DNA of 64,000 nt, from contig VXAA01002243.1 of NCBI GenBank assembly GCA_013399115.1, positions 6,445-70,444 on the forward strand, written 5' to 3'. Source of the stretch: Anseranas semipalmata. Lineage: Eukaryota > Chordata > Aves > Anseriformes > Anseranatidae. The notes beneath the pieces were generated by a model. The model did not search any database, was not told the origin of the DNA, and saw only the letters and a list, made by a program, of their open reading frames with translations. A program made the translations under genes and the position numbers. This document shows positions 36,037-49,199 of the stretch, piece after piece; the stretch's first letter is position 1; each line of letters starts with the position of its first letter.

Positions 36037-37885
36037 GAAATAGACACATAGTAAAACAATAAGAATATGCTATGGTTTAAAACTTGACATACCCCTTAAA
36101 GACAGAAGTCTCTGCAAATTACAACAGGACCCTAAGACTTTATTTTTCAGTCATCCTGTGAAGAAATATTTGTCTAAAAGAAGGAGTGTATCAACACTTC
36201 AGTCGTAGCCAAGTGTCCCTTCCAGTTTGGCAGAATAGGTGTTGACCCAGGCAGTATGAACACGTTCTGCTTTGTAGATCCTTGTCTCCATGTAATCTTG
36301 TGTGGATAATTAAAATAAACTTATGTTTATTGCCTGGTAAATATCTGTAGGACACAAATATATAAAATGTAGTCTTTTTTCTGTATAGTAGTTCAGTCTT
36401 CACATATTTATATTATATAGCTCTATATTTGTTCCTTGGAATTTTTTTATCATTATATTCTTTTGCAGAGGGAAAACTGTAGCTCCTGTTTGATTGCTGG
36501 GCAGTCTAGACATCAGACTATAGAAAAGCTGGCATTTGTTGAACATCACCAGGAGCTACATCCAGCATTTAAGTTTTCAAGGCCAAAACGTGTTCATGTC
36601 AATTTAGACTTACTTCATAGACTCATTCTTTTTCTGAATAGATCCATTAATACTATGTTTCCCTAGTCCAATTACAGAAATCTCATTTCTATTCCTATTG
36701 AGTTGAACAGCAATTTTTCCATCAGATTTAATGGTGCAGTACAGGAATGAAGTTCCTTATCAGAATTAAGTCCCACAATTCAACAGATTTTATAAATTTA
36801 TGCAAGTAAAGTAGAGTAGGCACAACACATACAAGTTGTTGGAGTCACTTTTTTATTTTTTAACGATGCTACATGTTTTTGTGTTACTGCTTAAGATTGT
36901 TTTACATTTTTAACTGAGAAAGTTTCTCTGTGACTACTTTGTGGTGTCTTTTCAGGATCTGAGTTACTTTAGAAACAAACAAACAAACATAATCATAATA
37001 TTTACAGATTTTTCCAAAACAAAATCTCCAATAGGTGAATTTTAATAGTTAAAATACAGATAAGCATCAAAAAATTTGCTAGTTGTCAGTGAACGTATGT
37101 TTTAAATGTGTTTAGTGTTGAACATATATTCCTTCAAGCAGCCAGCTACATTAGTATTTGGGGCTGGTATACATCACTGTCAAATAAAGTATACCACTTG
37201 CATTATATTGCTCAGCTGACAGCACCATTGATTTTCACAGAATATTTGTATTGAAATTACATATATTAATTACATATATATATATTCTAGATATTGTTGG
37301 TGACTGTTGATGATGAGATGCTCTAGTATATTTATGGGCATTCTTAAAGTCTCCTTTTTAGTCAGAGAGATAAAGTTGCCAAATGTCTATTTTCATAGGC
37401 ATTCTTACTATATTCTTTATGAACATGATGCTCTATCTCAACACTAGTTAGAGGAGAAGCAGATACAAAAAGAACACATCATCCAGAAAACATATATATA
37501 CTAATGACATCTAAAAGACACAATGGACTGAGCAATTTGCTTCAAGAATTCAGTGTTTGATAGCTGAAGAGTTGTAAGCCGTATTTTGCTAACACCAAAA
37601 TGCAATTGATCAAACAAAGAAACAAACACTGCAGACTTTAAAAATATTTCTTGAAGGAGAAAGCTGTTGTCTAGAGAGAATGAAACTATCTGTGTTAAAG
37701 AAATGCAGTCTGAACCCTTTTCTCTCAGCCCTTGATCTCTTGCCCTTGTTCCCATTCCACACCCTATCAGTTTTGCAGTCCATTTAGTAAACATATTTTA
37801 TCTGTTTTTGTAGAGGATTGGACAAAATGAAGTTCTGAACCTTGTATAACTTTTTGATATTAATATAACACAAATATATTGCAAA
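36037..37885. other. Non-coding stretch
   Basis: A possible very old amniote repeat lies at 36690-36750 (CCTATTGAGTTGAACAGC ... ATTTAATGGTGCAGTACAGG). AAAC units occur at 36979-36992 and a TA-rich tract at 37259-37286. Nothing coding could be supported. Confidence 0.5.
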
Positions 37886-37887
37886 TG

Positions 37888-37958
37888 CATAGAATAATTT
37901 GTTCAAAGGGACCTCTGGATTTCATCTGGTCCAACTCCCTACTCACGTAGGTTATTCT
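37888..37958 (-). mobile_element. CR1 LINE 3' end fragment, very short
   Basis: CATAGAATAATTTGTTCAAA, followed by GGGACCTCTGGATTTCATCT and GGTCCAACTCCCTACTCA, is the complement of a CR1 3' end. Only about 70 bases remain and the octamer tail is reduced to one damaged unit. Confidence 0.82.
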
Positions 37959-40585
37959 GGAAGAAAGCACACCACGGCGCACTATTTTCAGAGATGTGGA
38001 ACTAAGTACTACTGAGAGCTCCTATGTCTTCAAACCATTTTTCCTGTCACATTCACGTGGTGGGTCACCTTTTATGAAGAGACCATGCAGAAAGAACATG
38101 GGTCTGAAGTAGAGCCAACATGTTAAGGGTATTTTCTTGTGTCTGCAAACTCAGAAACTCTGTGAGCAAATTTCCTTCAAAAGTTCTTTGCCACTCTGGA
38201 CTGAGTGCAGTAGGTAGAGAATGAAACTGATTTCATCCCCACATCCCTTGAGCATTAGCTGTACTTACCCCCCTGTATATCTGAGGTGCTCTTTGCAGGA
38301 TTATCAATGTTAATGAGGTTGTTTTCATGTGATCTCATTGGCAACTGCTGCCTTCGAAGTGCTAGCACTTGGAAACTGTGGCCACCAAAACAACACAGAG
38401 CCATTCTTTCTCCCCTCTTATATCTCTCATGTTTCAAAGTAAAGCAAGTGCAAAATGGAATCAAGCACTATCATTGTTTTTATCCCCTGCTCATGCAGAC
38501 ATTCCTTTCCTTCCATCTTGTCATGCCACTTATTGATTTGTGGGGAAAATAATAACATAAGGCTTTGCCTGAAGATGTGCTTCCTGGTGAAATGAGTATT
38601 TCAAGACCACATTCTCACATTGTTCATGCAAATGGAAATCCAAAATGATTCCATGAATGTAAGCAAGATTGGCATATGTCTCTTCTTTTTTTTCACTTCA
38701 GTATATTTAATTTTAAAACTTCTTTATAATATATAATAAATTAAATACTCTATTGTATTCCTAGTGCTTTTTTCAGGTCCAATAGCCATACCATTGCTCT
38801 GATTTTCTTGGCGACAGCCCCCTCCCTNGTTCAGACCTCCTTGTCTGGGCAGGACCAGCTGTCTGCAGCTGGGCTTTTCTCATGGTTCTACATGGAGAAA
38901 CTGAACACCCATACACAGTAACACATTGAGAAATACATGCATAAATGCAAATGAGAACTAAAAGCACGATGCACTGATTAATAGCTTAAACCACAATTTA
39001 CCTTTTGCTCGTTAACTTGTGCAGTGTGTCTGTCTAGAGGAATACCAGAAACTGACGTGCCTTTTAGACTGATGGATGAAGAACTGCAGTGTTTTAGTGC
39101 CTTCTTGTGTTGACGCCTGGAAGTGCAGGTAAAGTAGAACCTCTGCAGATGAATTTCATTCTGCTCGGATATAATAAAGGAAAAAATTCTTGCCGCATTT
39201 TTTTCAGCTCTTTGCTAATAATGTCCAAAAAACAGTTCAAAGCTTCTCAGAAAGAAATATTTTTTTCTTTGATTACAGAAAACGAGTTTAACTCAGTCAG
39301 TGGCCATCATATCTGTATCTGTATCTGTAATAATATCTGTAATATCTGTGGCTCAAAAGCTTCTTTTATAAATTCTATGCTGGGGAGAAGTGTTGCCTGG
39401 GTAAGTGTGATGCTGGGGGAATCGCTGTTGGTCCCTCTGGCCCCACAAGTGTCTCTCTGACTTGTACCCAGACAAAGTCAGTCACACGGAAAAGTCTGCC
39501 TGCACAGTGCCCAGGATATTCAGGTGATGCTGGCAAGCCACCCAGTTTTCAAACAGGGACACTAGACTAGGGACGTGAAGGAGGGATGCAGGGCTTGTGC
39601 CTTCCATCACCTAGCCCCATACTCTGCTTGCCCCTTCCACTCTCAATATGGTGCTGGTTTTACTGCAAAAGGCAGCAGGCAGGAAACAACATAAGAAGTC
39701 TGGAGGGGAGAGAGGTTCACCACTGGCATTTAGGCAAGGCTAATGCCCATGAAATCCTGTGAGCCGGGAAAGCTGGAAGTGAGTTAGAGGGATTAAGCAA
39801 AGGGGAGCAGAACTGAATGCACCATCTCATCACATTGCTCCTAAAAACAGAGGGCAGGACTATTTCCCCTGCTAGGCTCAGGGTGCAGCACTTCATCCTC
39901 TCCTCTGGGCACAGTCATGGCAACTCCCAGCCCAGTTCCCAGCTCCCAGATCTTTGTGTGCACTAAGAGCACACAAAGGCAAAGCCCTTCTAGCACCATC
40001 CTCTTTTCAGCTGTCCAGATAATTGGGAAATGCAGAGAACTTAGAGTTTTATAGACTCGTTTTCATTGCAATATGCTAGTAACCATGCAGTTCCTCAAAC
40101 CTCTAGCTTCTGGGTTTCAATATCCAGCCAGGTTTCACTCCTGGCTACATAGAAAGGCTCAAACATATGGTCAAGAGGCTTAAGAAGCAGAAGGCAAGTA
40201 AGAGTATCAAATGCACTATTTTATTAAATTGTTTTGAAACTTTCAAGCTACATATCAACAGTGTCATTGTTTGAGAATTATTTATAGTATGCAGAAGTAC
40301 TTTTCTGACTGCCTCTCTTTCTTGTTACAGGATTTTCCATTTTCTCCTGAAATATGTTGCAGGGAGAAACAGTGGTGTTAAGATAGCATACCTTCCTGAG
40401 ATACAAGGCTGCCATGTATGGAATGAAATATAAATAAAAATATAATGGACTGAAATTATAGAAAAGAAAATATATACTGAGTCTGGAAACAGATCAACTG
40501 CATGAGCTGTTGACCTATGAAAAATGCTCTCAGAGAAAATCACAGAGTAAACCCTAGTTCTTGAATCATTTTGAGTACAGTACCT
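37959..40585. other. Non-coding stretch, GC-richer at 39.4-40.0 kb
   Basis: A short tandem run of ATCTGT words lies at 39308-39348. The segment 39380-40010 is richer in G and C, but no domain, splice-bounded frame or repeat family was recognised. A single undetermined base is at 38828. The 117-codon forward frame 39107-39460 crosses the ATCTGT run and is not protein-like. Confidence 0.5.
39308..39348. repeat. ATCTGT tandem words
   Basis: Three direct ATCTGT hexamers followed by AATAATATCTGT and AATATCTGT variants. Confidence 0.85.
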
Positions 40586-40589
40586 GTAA

Positions 40590-41920
40590 ATGTTACGGAG
40601 AAGATTGTCCTGGGTGCTGTTGAAAGGCATTTAAAGGAACAAAGCCATTATCAGGCATAGTCAACAAAGGTTCATGAAGGCAAAGTCCTATCTTAGTAAT
40701 TTGATATCCTTCTACAATAAGGTCACTTGGTGAATGAAGGGAAGGCAGTGGATGTAATCTTTTTTAATTTTATTCACAGTATCCTTCTGGACAAATTGTC
40801 CAGCTGTGAGATAAACAGGTTCATGCTATGCTGGGTGATGAACAGGTTCAATGGTAGAGCTCAAAGGGTCACAGTGAATGGGGCTACATCTGGCTAGTAG
40901 CCAGTCACTAGTAGTGTTCTCCAGGGCTCAATTCTGTTCTGGGACCACTTCTGTTCAACATTTTTATCAGTGGTCTGGATGCAGGAGTGCCGTGCATCCT
41001 CAGCAAGTTTGCTGGTGATACTAAACGGGGAGGTGCTGTTAACTCTCTGGCTGGGCAAGAGGCCTTGCAGAGGGATCTAGATATATTAGCATTAGGCAAT
41101 TAGCAATAGCATGAAATTAAACAAGGAAAATTCTGCTTTCTGCACCTGGGATTCAGTAGTGTTGGACACAGGTACAGACTGGGAGATGAATGGCTGTGGA
41201 GCAACTCAGCAAAAAGGGATCTGGGGGCACTGGTCAACAGAAGGCTCAGCATGAGCCAGCAGTGTGCCCTGGAAGCCAAGAGGGCAAACCGCATTTTGGG
41301 CTGCATTAAGCATAGCAGAGCCAGCTGGTCATAAGAGGTGGTTCTCCTGCTACATTTAGTGTTGGTGCGGCCTCACCTTGAATATTGTGTGCAGTTCTGC
41401 GCTCCACAATATAAAAAGGATGTTTAGGTCCTTGAAAATGCCTAGAGGAGGGAAACAAAGCTGGTAAAAGGGCTGTTGGGCATGTCTTATGGGTGGAGGC
41501 TGAGGACACTTGGGTTGTCCAGTCTGGAGAAGAGAAGGCTGAGAGGCGATCTCATTGCTCTCTACATGTTCCTGAGGAGGGGAAGTGGTGGTGGAGGTGC
41601 CGGTCACCTCTCTCTCAGACAATGACAGGACACGCAAGAACAGCACAAAGCAGTGCCAGAGGATGTTCAGACTAGATATAAGGAAAAAATTATTTACTAT
41701 GAGGATGGTCAAACACTGGAACAAGCTTCCTAGAGAGGTGGTTGATGCCCCATGCGTGTCAGTGTTCAAGAGGCATTTGGACAATGCCTTCAAGAACATG
41801 CATTAACTTTTGGTTAGCCCTGAAGTAGTCAGGCTTTGATGATCTTGAAGGTCCCTTCCAACTGAACTATTCTATTCTATTCTATTCTATTCTATTCTAT
41901 TCTATTCTATTCTATTCTAT
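40590..41920 (+). mobile_element. CR1 LINE, about 1.3 kb, decayed reverse transcriptase with (TCTAT)10 tail
   Basis: Longest transposon in the window. From the left it shows degenerate codons for the RT palm region, including text for GLNSVLGPLLFNIFISGLDA (about 40926-40985) and LSKFAGDTKRGGA (about 40999-41037). It continues through the RLGEEW/EKDLGVLVD-like and MSQQCALEAKRAN-like blocks, [10 protein letters not shown], and [13 protein letters not shown]. The end is FRLDIRKKLFTMRMVKHWNK, then LPREVV and FKRHLDNAF. The RT active-site motif is normally FADDTK; here it reads FAGDTK (41008-41025), so a catalytic Asp is lost. Frameshifts and stops break the frame elsewhere. The 3' end is GATCTTGAAGGTCCCTTCCA followed by ten perfect TCTAT units instead of the usual octamers. 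It is 5'-truncated near 40590 and cannot be active. Confidence 0.93.
41868..41920. repeat. (TCTAT)10 microsatellite at the CR1 3' end
   Basis: Exactly ten TCTAT pentamers fill 41871-41920, preceded by TAT. The unit can be derived from the first five bases of the CR1 octamer ATTCTATG, so the array probably grew from the element's own tail. Confidence 0.97.
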
Positions 41921-43570
41921 AGAGACATTTTGAAAAGTAGCCTGGTAACACTATTATGTTGAAGACTGCTGTGACTCAATTATTTCTACATCACAGGCCT
42001 ACACTCTCACGTAAGATGTTCTCCACAGCTGTCAGCCCTGAATACTCAACCTGAGAGCTTGAGTTTCAGGCTAGATTATTTCCACTTTACACATTGTCAC
42101 CAGCAATAAAACTGTCCCATGTGAATTATGTCCACAGAGATACCTTTGTCCCATATGTAGATTTGCACAGGTGCAGCTGATGGAGGCTTTGGAAATATTT
42201 CTTCTGCTGAGGCTGAATTGGTTCTGCAGCTCAGCCTCTCTGCATCCAACCTTCCTGGACCATGAGAAGTAAAAAGCAGGAAACAGTTTTTCTTTGCTGT
42301 TGTTGGTATTTCAGTTAACCGAGAAAATATTTCTTATCATTAAAATCAGTAAAGGAGATAACTGCAGCTCTGTGTGGTAAAATGAAGCTATTTTTACAGA
42401 GCCACCAAAAATGTCTCTAAATTAAATATCCTGAAGTACAGCACAGGAAATAATCATCTGTTCACAGAGGACAGACAAAAAGACTTAATACACATTTCCA
42501 GATCTAATTACTATTACTCTGTGAAGTTCTCTACCAGTTCAGGATGCATTTCAGATGATATTTTTAAAGAAACTACTTCCAAAGGCTGCACATATTTCAT
42601 TGAGAATATTTTGTCACTAGTCTTCCATCAGGCCTTCAGCAAGCTAATCAATAAATGGCTCTTTGGAACAAAAACAAAATAAATAAATAAATAAATAAAA
42701 CAATCCGTTTGGGTTACTGTGTGAAATAAAAATGTCATTACTGCAGGAGTGCCATTGTCCAAATGCAGAAATATGCTTCAGCCTGGAGCCAGCTTTCTGT
42801 AGGTCAAAACATCAGCTGATGTTGGTTTGGAACAAGTTATTTTGTTTTGCAGTAAACAGAATAGAGACGATGTTAGTGCTCTTAACAGAATGATTGTCTT
42901 CTTGCTCAAAGCAAAGGACTAACTACCAGTGATGCACATTATAATGATTACTTTAAATATTCTTAGCATTTTCTTCAATTGTGTTTTGTACCCTGATAAC
43001 AAGTGGCTTCAAAGTTGGCCTCAATCAGTCACAGAATTAACCAGCTTCAGTGGAAGAAGTTCATCTGTGGTTCTCTTCTTAACACATATTTAGACTACTT
43101 TCAGGTTAACAGCAACAAAATATATTAAGCACATATAGTTTTAGATGCATCTCCACACAATGTTACAGAATAACTAAGAAAAGAAATCACACATCTTCTG
43201 TTGTGCAGTATTGACCAAGATCAATCTTAGGAATGCCTGCAGTAGCAGGTATGTATATATTGGACATGCTATTAACCAGATCTAGGTATAAGTACTCTGT
43301 TAAATCTCACACTCCCACCCAGTAGAGGGCAATAGAAGTATATGATCAAAAGCTAATGTATTTTCCAATGCCAGAGATTTCCTACAGCATCATTTGAGTT
43401 GCTAATTACCTAGAAAGGACAAGTAATGTTCTCCCTCCTATGTGAGAAGAGAGGAAGGGAATGCACTGTTCTCACTGTACACTTGAGTTAGAACAATAAG
43501 CAATAGGTGGAAATTAGAGCAAAGTAAATCATTCTCAGGCACTAGAGAAACCCTTCTAATCAGAAGGACA
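41921..43570. other. Non-coding stretch
   Basis: Contains an (AAAT)n run at 42675-42699. No other element or exon could be recognised. Confidence 0.55.
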
Positions 43571-43574
43571 GTTC

Positions 43575-43725
43575 AGCATCAGACTAGATGTGCTGGTTGC
43601 GGGATCTCCATCAATGGAGATCTCTACGAACGGGCTAGGCAGATGTCTGTGATGCGTGAGTTAGGGATACCATTTGGAGACAGGGTGAAATAAGTGAACT
43701 CTTCAGATCCTTTCCTGCCATTTTT
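43575..43725 (+). mobile_element. Ancient CR1-like (L3-type) LINE 3' fragment
   Basis: GCTGGTTGCGGGATCTCCAT, then CAATGGAGATCTCTACGAAC, then GGGCTAGGCAGATGTCTGTG and a GGGATACC block, ending in CTCTTCAGATCCTTTCCTGCC. The same order is found in old CR1/L3 elements of amniotes: GTTGTGGGATCTCCAT, CTGGAGATTTTCAAGAACAG, GGTTAGACAAACACCTGTCAG, and a final GAGGTCCCTTTCAGC. Substitutions are spread evenly and the poly-unit tail is gone. It is clearly older than the other CR1 copies here. Confidence 0.6.
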
Positions 43726-44796
43726 CCTATGACTGATTCCAGGCCTAAGCAGTTTCTGAGACATACCATAAATACATCTTAAATAAAAAATAAGTTCACA
43801 ATATTAGGATGTAAAAAAAAACCTTTTTAGAATAACCTCTACCCATGGTTTTGAAAGATGAATGCTATTACTTAACAACTGTATAAATAGTACATTTTAG
43901 AGACATACCTATTCAGGTGAAGAATAATACCAGTATCAGCAGTGCTATTAATCTACATGTTTGTTTACTTCTATAGACTTAGAAATAAGCTTATGGTTAC
44001 TTGTGTCCATTAAGCAATGTACTCTAATGAAAATAGAAAAGTAGAGAACTAAGAGATGTATTTAAATGACATTCATTAAATCTCTTCTTGTTCAATCCTT
44101 TTTTGGTAAAGTCAAAATTACAGATGATCACTTGATAAAAATATTCAATAGAAGGAGAGAAGAAAGAGAATTATTATTATTCTTTCTTTCAATAAAACCA
44201 TTGTGAATGTAACACACAGAATGACAAGTGGGCTCTTGCTGCTCTCATAAAAGTTTCTGAGTTGAATAATATATGTCTAGAATAAATCTCTACCTTTAGA
44301 GCTATAGTATGTCAGTTCTTACTGCTTTATACAAAGCAATTCTACTGTAAATGCAATGTTAAAAGTCAGAATCCTTCAACAACATGTTCCAAATCTCACT
44401 AAATCTCTAGAGAAATGAGAATGTGCATATATTAGGAGAGAATAAACTGGGATAAGGGAAATAACATAATAGAGTAATTCACAATAACCCCAAGTAGCAG
44501 ATTAGTCTGAAAAAGCTATACTATGCAGAATGGTTTAATCTTAAAGGTTTTCTGGAAGACTCACCATCAAACATCCAAAGCCAAAACCTAGCAAGGTGGA
44601 ATGGTAATCAAAAGGCATATAAAACTGCATATTTTGTACTTTAATCATGAAGTGAGTCTACACTCTAACAGCAGAATTAGAAGGAATATCTGTGAAATAT
44701 ACTTTACATTTGTGTCTGGGTGAAGTCCATTCTTTCATTTTGTGTTCTTTTGTATTGTTGTTGATATTCAGAGGCCACAAATGCAGGCACAGTCAG
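43726..44796. other. Non-coding stretch
   Basis: AT-rich, stop-dense in all frames. Nothing recognised. Confidence 0.6.
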
Positions 44797-44820
44797 AAAA
44801 AAAAAAAAAAAAAAAAAAAA
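44797..44820. repeat. Poly-A run of 24
   Basis: Uninterrupted A24 followed by GATCAAGACC. A retrocopy tail was considered, but no coding remnant or polyadenylation signal lies in the bases to its left. Confidence 0.95.
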
Positions 44821-47021
44821 GATCAAGACCTGATGTCAGGAGTAAAAGAACCAGAACAAGTGAATAGGAGAAAGCAAAGGAAAAACAAAGGGGAAAACAG
44901 AAGATGTAGAGAGTAGCACAGTATTTGGTCTCCCTTTAATTCACACCATTTCAGAAGGTGTTTGAGCCCTGAGGGAATCGGTAAAAGGGTTTCATTATAA
45001 CAGGTATAGCTTATTAATCAGCCCTTGGAAGATAAATTGATTTTTATTTTTAAGGAGGAAAGAAAAAAGTGGTTTACAGAAACATTTTCATGGAATACAA
45101 TTAACTCATGGAAATTACTGCTGGAGGCTAGTCTATTGGAAAATTGTGCATGACAGAAAACAATGTTCTGTAAAAAAATTAGCCTGGCAGTTTAGTCTGG
45201 TACAGATAACACTGCTAAGGTTACTTTTATCAGTCTTCATAACACAAAGTATCAAATAACCATCAGCTACATTTTGGAAGACATGTCCTTCTGTGACATC
45301 ATATAACATAATTAAACACAAAAATGAATGTGCTACACCTATCTGGAACGTTCCTCCACCCAGCCAGCAGCATACCAGGCTTAGAGAAATCTAGGATGAG
45401 AATTGTGTTTTTTGTTGTCTGTTTGTTTGGTTTGGTTTGGTTTTTAGTTTACTTATGGCTGTGTGTGTTGCAGAAGGTGGTGTTATTCATATAAAAAAAA
45501 ATAATAAAAAAATTGGAATTCTAAGTCTTTATTATTCAAGTGATTCAGGGGAGTTCATCTCCCCACATTTCTAGGCATATGTATGTAGACAGCTATTCTA
45601 AATTAGTTCTAACTCTCACAACAGTCAATGGAAAGTGACAGACAGAGATACTCATGAAAACCTAAACTTGGTGTCTAAAATACAAGCAATGCCTTTCAGA
45701 AGATGCCTGAGTTTCTTCACATACTAGAAGGAGAGATGGAAGTAGTTTAGATGAGATATTTGACTGTTAGGCAATTAAATTCTAAAGGAGATTAATCATA
45801 CCTATAGTGTCACATCCCCCCTCCAGCCTCACTTTGAGGCACTACATAATGGCAGATTTTTTTGTTGTTGTAAAAGCACTCCAATAATATTTCCCAATAT
45901 CCTATCAGAAAACTTCTTTTGAGGTACACCGCTTTTAAAATTGGAAGCCTCTTGATTTCCAGCATAAGATATTTGAGGCCATTTAATATCCACATGCTCC
46001 TGTACTGAAAGATGCATTCTAAAAGTTATTTAGATGAACAAAGATTCAGGTTGGATTTTCTATGCATACATGATTTCTCAACTGAAGATATATATAATAT
46101 GAGTTATATCAACTGGTTCTCAGATACCACTTGGAAAATCTGATTTTTTTTTTTAATTTATTCAGAAACATGCTAGGCTATAAGTAATAAAGTGAGTATG
46201 GTAATATGAAAGCATATTACTGTTTGTATATTGAATCCAAACTCAATCAGATCTACAAAACAAAACAACAAACAAACAAACAAAAAGCTCAGTCTGGATA
46301 GACAAGTCAAAGACAAGGCAAGATAAGAAACAGACATTAGGGAACAGGTGGGAGGGGATTTTTGAAGGGTTGTGCAGCAGACTTGCCGGTTTACATACTA
46401 GATCTTGTGAGTCACAGGCTGACTACACACCAGTTTAGCCTATGCCTGCTTTCATGTGTACTAGTTACTTATTTTAGTTTCTTCACTTGCTGTATTTCTG
46501 TTCATCATAATACTTGTGTATACCATTGCTTTAGGAGATTAGGCATATAGACACAAGTCCCTGTATAAAACAGGCAGTAGTTTCTGTGACAAGGTTTTCG
46601 AGCTTTACATCAAGCAATTCCTCTAAGTGACGGCTCCAGCTCTAGCACAGTGACATTTCACCTAGCACATGTATAAATTGGTAAAGGGAGATTCAGGAAC
46701 ATGATATTGAAGAAGCTAGGTGATTGTATGCATGAACAATTGCCTTCTCAAGTTGTATGCATAAACCAAGGTAAGATTGAATCATTTATAGTTGTGTTCT
46801 GATCACTCTGGCTGCCAGCAGGAACTTGAATTTAATGTTTTCCTTGCAAGAATCCTTAGTCTTAGATGTTTGTTCCTTGATTTTCACCATGACTCCAACA
46901 GCATGGTAATCCTAATTAGTACTGGGAAAGGATTATTATATTGTAGATGTCTTTGTGACACCTACAATTCATACATTCTTTTAGGTTCCCAAACCACGTC
47001 TCTAGGTATGATATTCATTCA

Positions 47022-47048
47022 ATAAACATGTATTAAATAAATGTTTAT
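47022..47048. other. Inverted repeat of FOX-type words
   Basis: ATAAACAT (47022-47029) and ATGTTTAT (47041-47048) form perfect 8-base arms around an 11-base AT-rich loop. Each arm holds the forkhead core TGTTTAT. Such words are common in AT-rich DNA, so function is speculative. Confidence 0.3.
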
Positions 47049-48420
47049 GTACATGCATGGTTTCTATGACATTTATTTAACAAGAAAAATGTTTAAAATA
47101 TAAGACCTTAAATAGAATTCAGTTGAGAATTTCAGTATGAGAAAAACAGACATAGAAATGAGGATGGATATGTGACTACACGTGACCAGGCAATGGTAAC
47201 TATGGGTAGTCCCACTCTCAACCACAGTAACTTCCTGTGACAATAAGACTAAATCTCTGTCATTAAACCTGAAAGGAAAGGAATGCACAGCCCCAAAGTT
47301 GTAGTCTATGTGCAAAAAGACCTCTTAGAGTAGAGCTTCTTATGACTAACAAGGTATTAATACTTTCAGTTATTAAAATCAATACAGTAAACCTGACACT
47401 GCTCAGCTATATGACATAGCTGGTATTCTTGTTAGGTCTCATGCTGATTACATGTGTAAATCCTAGGACCTAATTGAGTCTGTTGTGTTTGGACTTCCTT
47501 TTTGATGGAGTTAGATCTTTTTTCCAGACAGCTTTGTAATTTTGCCAGCTAATGCCCTAACTCATGCTGTCATAGTATCATTTTTTTGTTGCCACTTGAG
47601 CTCTAGGCTTCCCATTTCCTTCTTGTACCAGAGAGTATAAACAACAGATCCTATTCCCATGATCTTCTGGAGCTCAAAGGCAGTGAAGGCAGCTGCCTAC
47701 AGCAGCAACATTCAAGGAGAGGCAAAACAACATAGTAACAATGACATGTAGAGGACACCACAATCCAAGCAATGGCAACTGTCAGAAAGAGCAGAAATAT
47801 ATAAGCTATTGTGAGTTGTGAGAGGCAAGAAAAATTCCACTTGTGCATACAAGACATGCTTTTGCATTGCACTAGTTTTGCTGCCTCTGGCATTGCCTCC
47901 CTCCCTCACTTGCCCAGTCGCTGTGTCAGAGGGAGGGAAGAGGAGGTATTCAGAAGAACCAAGTGACAGCATCTAGCTCTTCTCTGTATTGGATGCCTTT
48001 TTGTTTAACAAACTCCTTTTTAATAATACACTCTATTAATTAGACCTGTAAAAGAAAGCGTTTGTGCAATGGGTTTCTATAGCTACCTGTTTTTAACACT
48101 TTATTTGGCTGCCATTGACACATACCTGGATCAGGAAAAAAAAAAAAAAGATCAAATTGTGCATCATGTCAGCATTGCTTGAGTGGGATAAAGGTCATGT
48201 TTTGAAACAGTTAAAGCAATGTGTGCTCTAGTCCAAACCTTCAATTTTAAACCCGAACCATCTGCTAAGGCCAGATCTGTAAAGGTCAAAATAATTGTGA
48301 AATGTACATACACTAGTGAACTTTTCAGATAATGTCTCTCTAAATGGGTAGTGAGGAATGACAAACAAGGGATGATTCATGAGTAGTGCTATGTCCTAAT
48401 GCAGGTAGTAGCTGAGGCAT

Positions 48421-48463
48421 TCAAAAACAAAACAAAACAAAACAACAACAACAAAAAAAAAAA
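48421..48463. repeat. (AAAAC)n/(AAC)n tract
   Basis: Five AAAAC-type pentamers run into AAC trimers and an A11 run. Confidence 0.9.
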
Positions 48464-49199
48464 CACAGTACTTTCAGAAGTTGACCCCACTTCTGCCAGA
48501 TCCTGAGTGCCTAAATGGGATCATGGTGACATTTTGTTTCATCTGTGAACACTAATATCTAAAGATAATGATAATTAAGCCTACTGACTATTCCACAGAG
48601 CCAAGTCCCATTTGTCAAAGCACTAAAATTGTGCACTGCAGGTATAGTTAAATAATACTTCTGAAAAGTGGACGTCTGCTATTTTAGGAGATATGATGAC
48701 CCTATTCCATCCACATTGGAGCACAAATGTCCAATGTGATTAATTAACTACAAAAGGGAGAGGAAAGTAGTAAATGGAGGGAGGGAAGATTTTGAACTTC
48801 AGCCCCTTTACAATTTGATTGCATTGATCCACTGATCAAAACTGATCATTTCTTTAAAAATAAAAAATAAAATCTTATTGAGCAGAATAACCATTTTAAC
48901 TATGCCTCTCTTTCAGGAGAATTAGAAATTCTGTATTGACTGAAATATTTCACTTTACCTCAAGGACATAATGCAATCATCATTGCAATTTACTTAAGTT
49001 GCCAAAGTCCACTGGAGATCACAAACCAAAAAAATGTCCTTTGAAATCTTGTATGAATTTGATGTTGCTGCATGAAAGACAATGAAGTAAGATGAGAATT
49101 GCAGCACCTAGGAGTGAATTTCACGGTTAGGAAATGGGCTAATGTATGTGAAGAATGAGATCTAAAGTGGTTTCAGCTGAGTCTACTTACTATTCCACT

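Noticed and set aside
41356..41799. 147-codon minus-strand open frame
   Set aside because: It is antisense to the decayed CR1 reverse transcriptase. Its sequence is a shadow of that coding region.
41585..41806. 73-codon frame with recognisable protein similarity
   Set aside because: The similarity is real, but it is the CR1 ORF C-terminus, already covered by the transposon entry. It is not a host gene.
43603..43622. Perfect 9-base inverted repeat GATCTCCAT/ATGGAGATC as a regulatory palindrome
   Set aside because: The same ATCTCCAT...TGGAGAT symmetry is part of the old CR1/L3 consensus, so the transposon explains it.
44780..44820. Poly-A run of 24 as the tail of a processed pseudogene
   Set aside because: No coding remnant, polyadenylation signal or target duplication lies in the sequence to its left.
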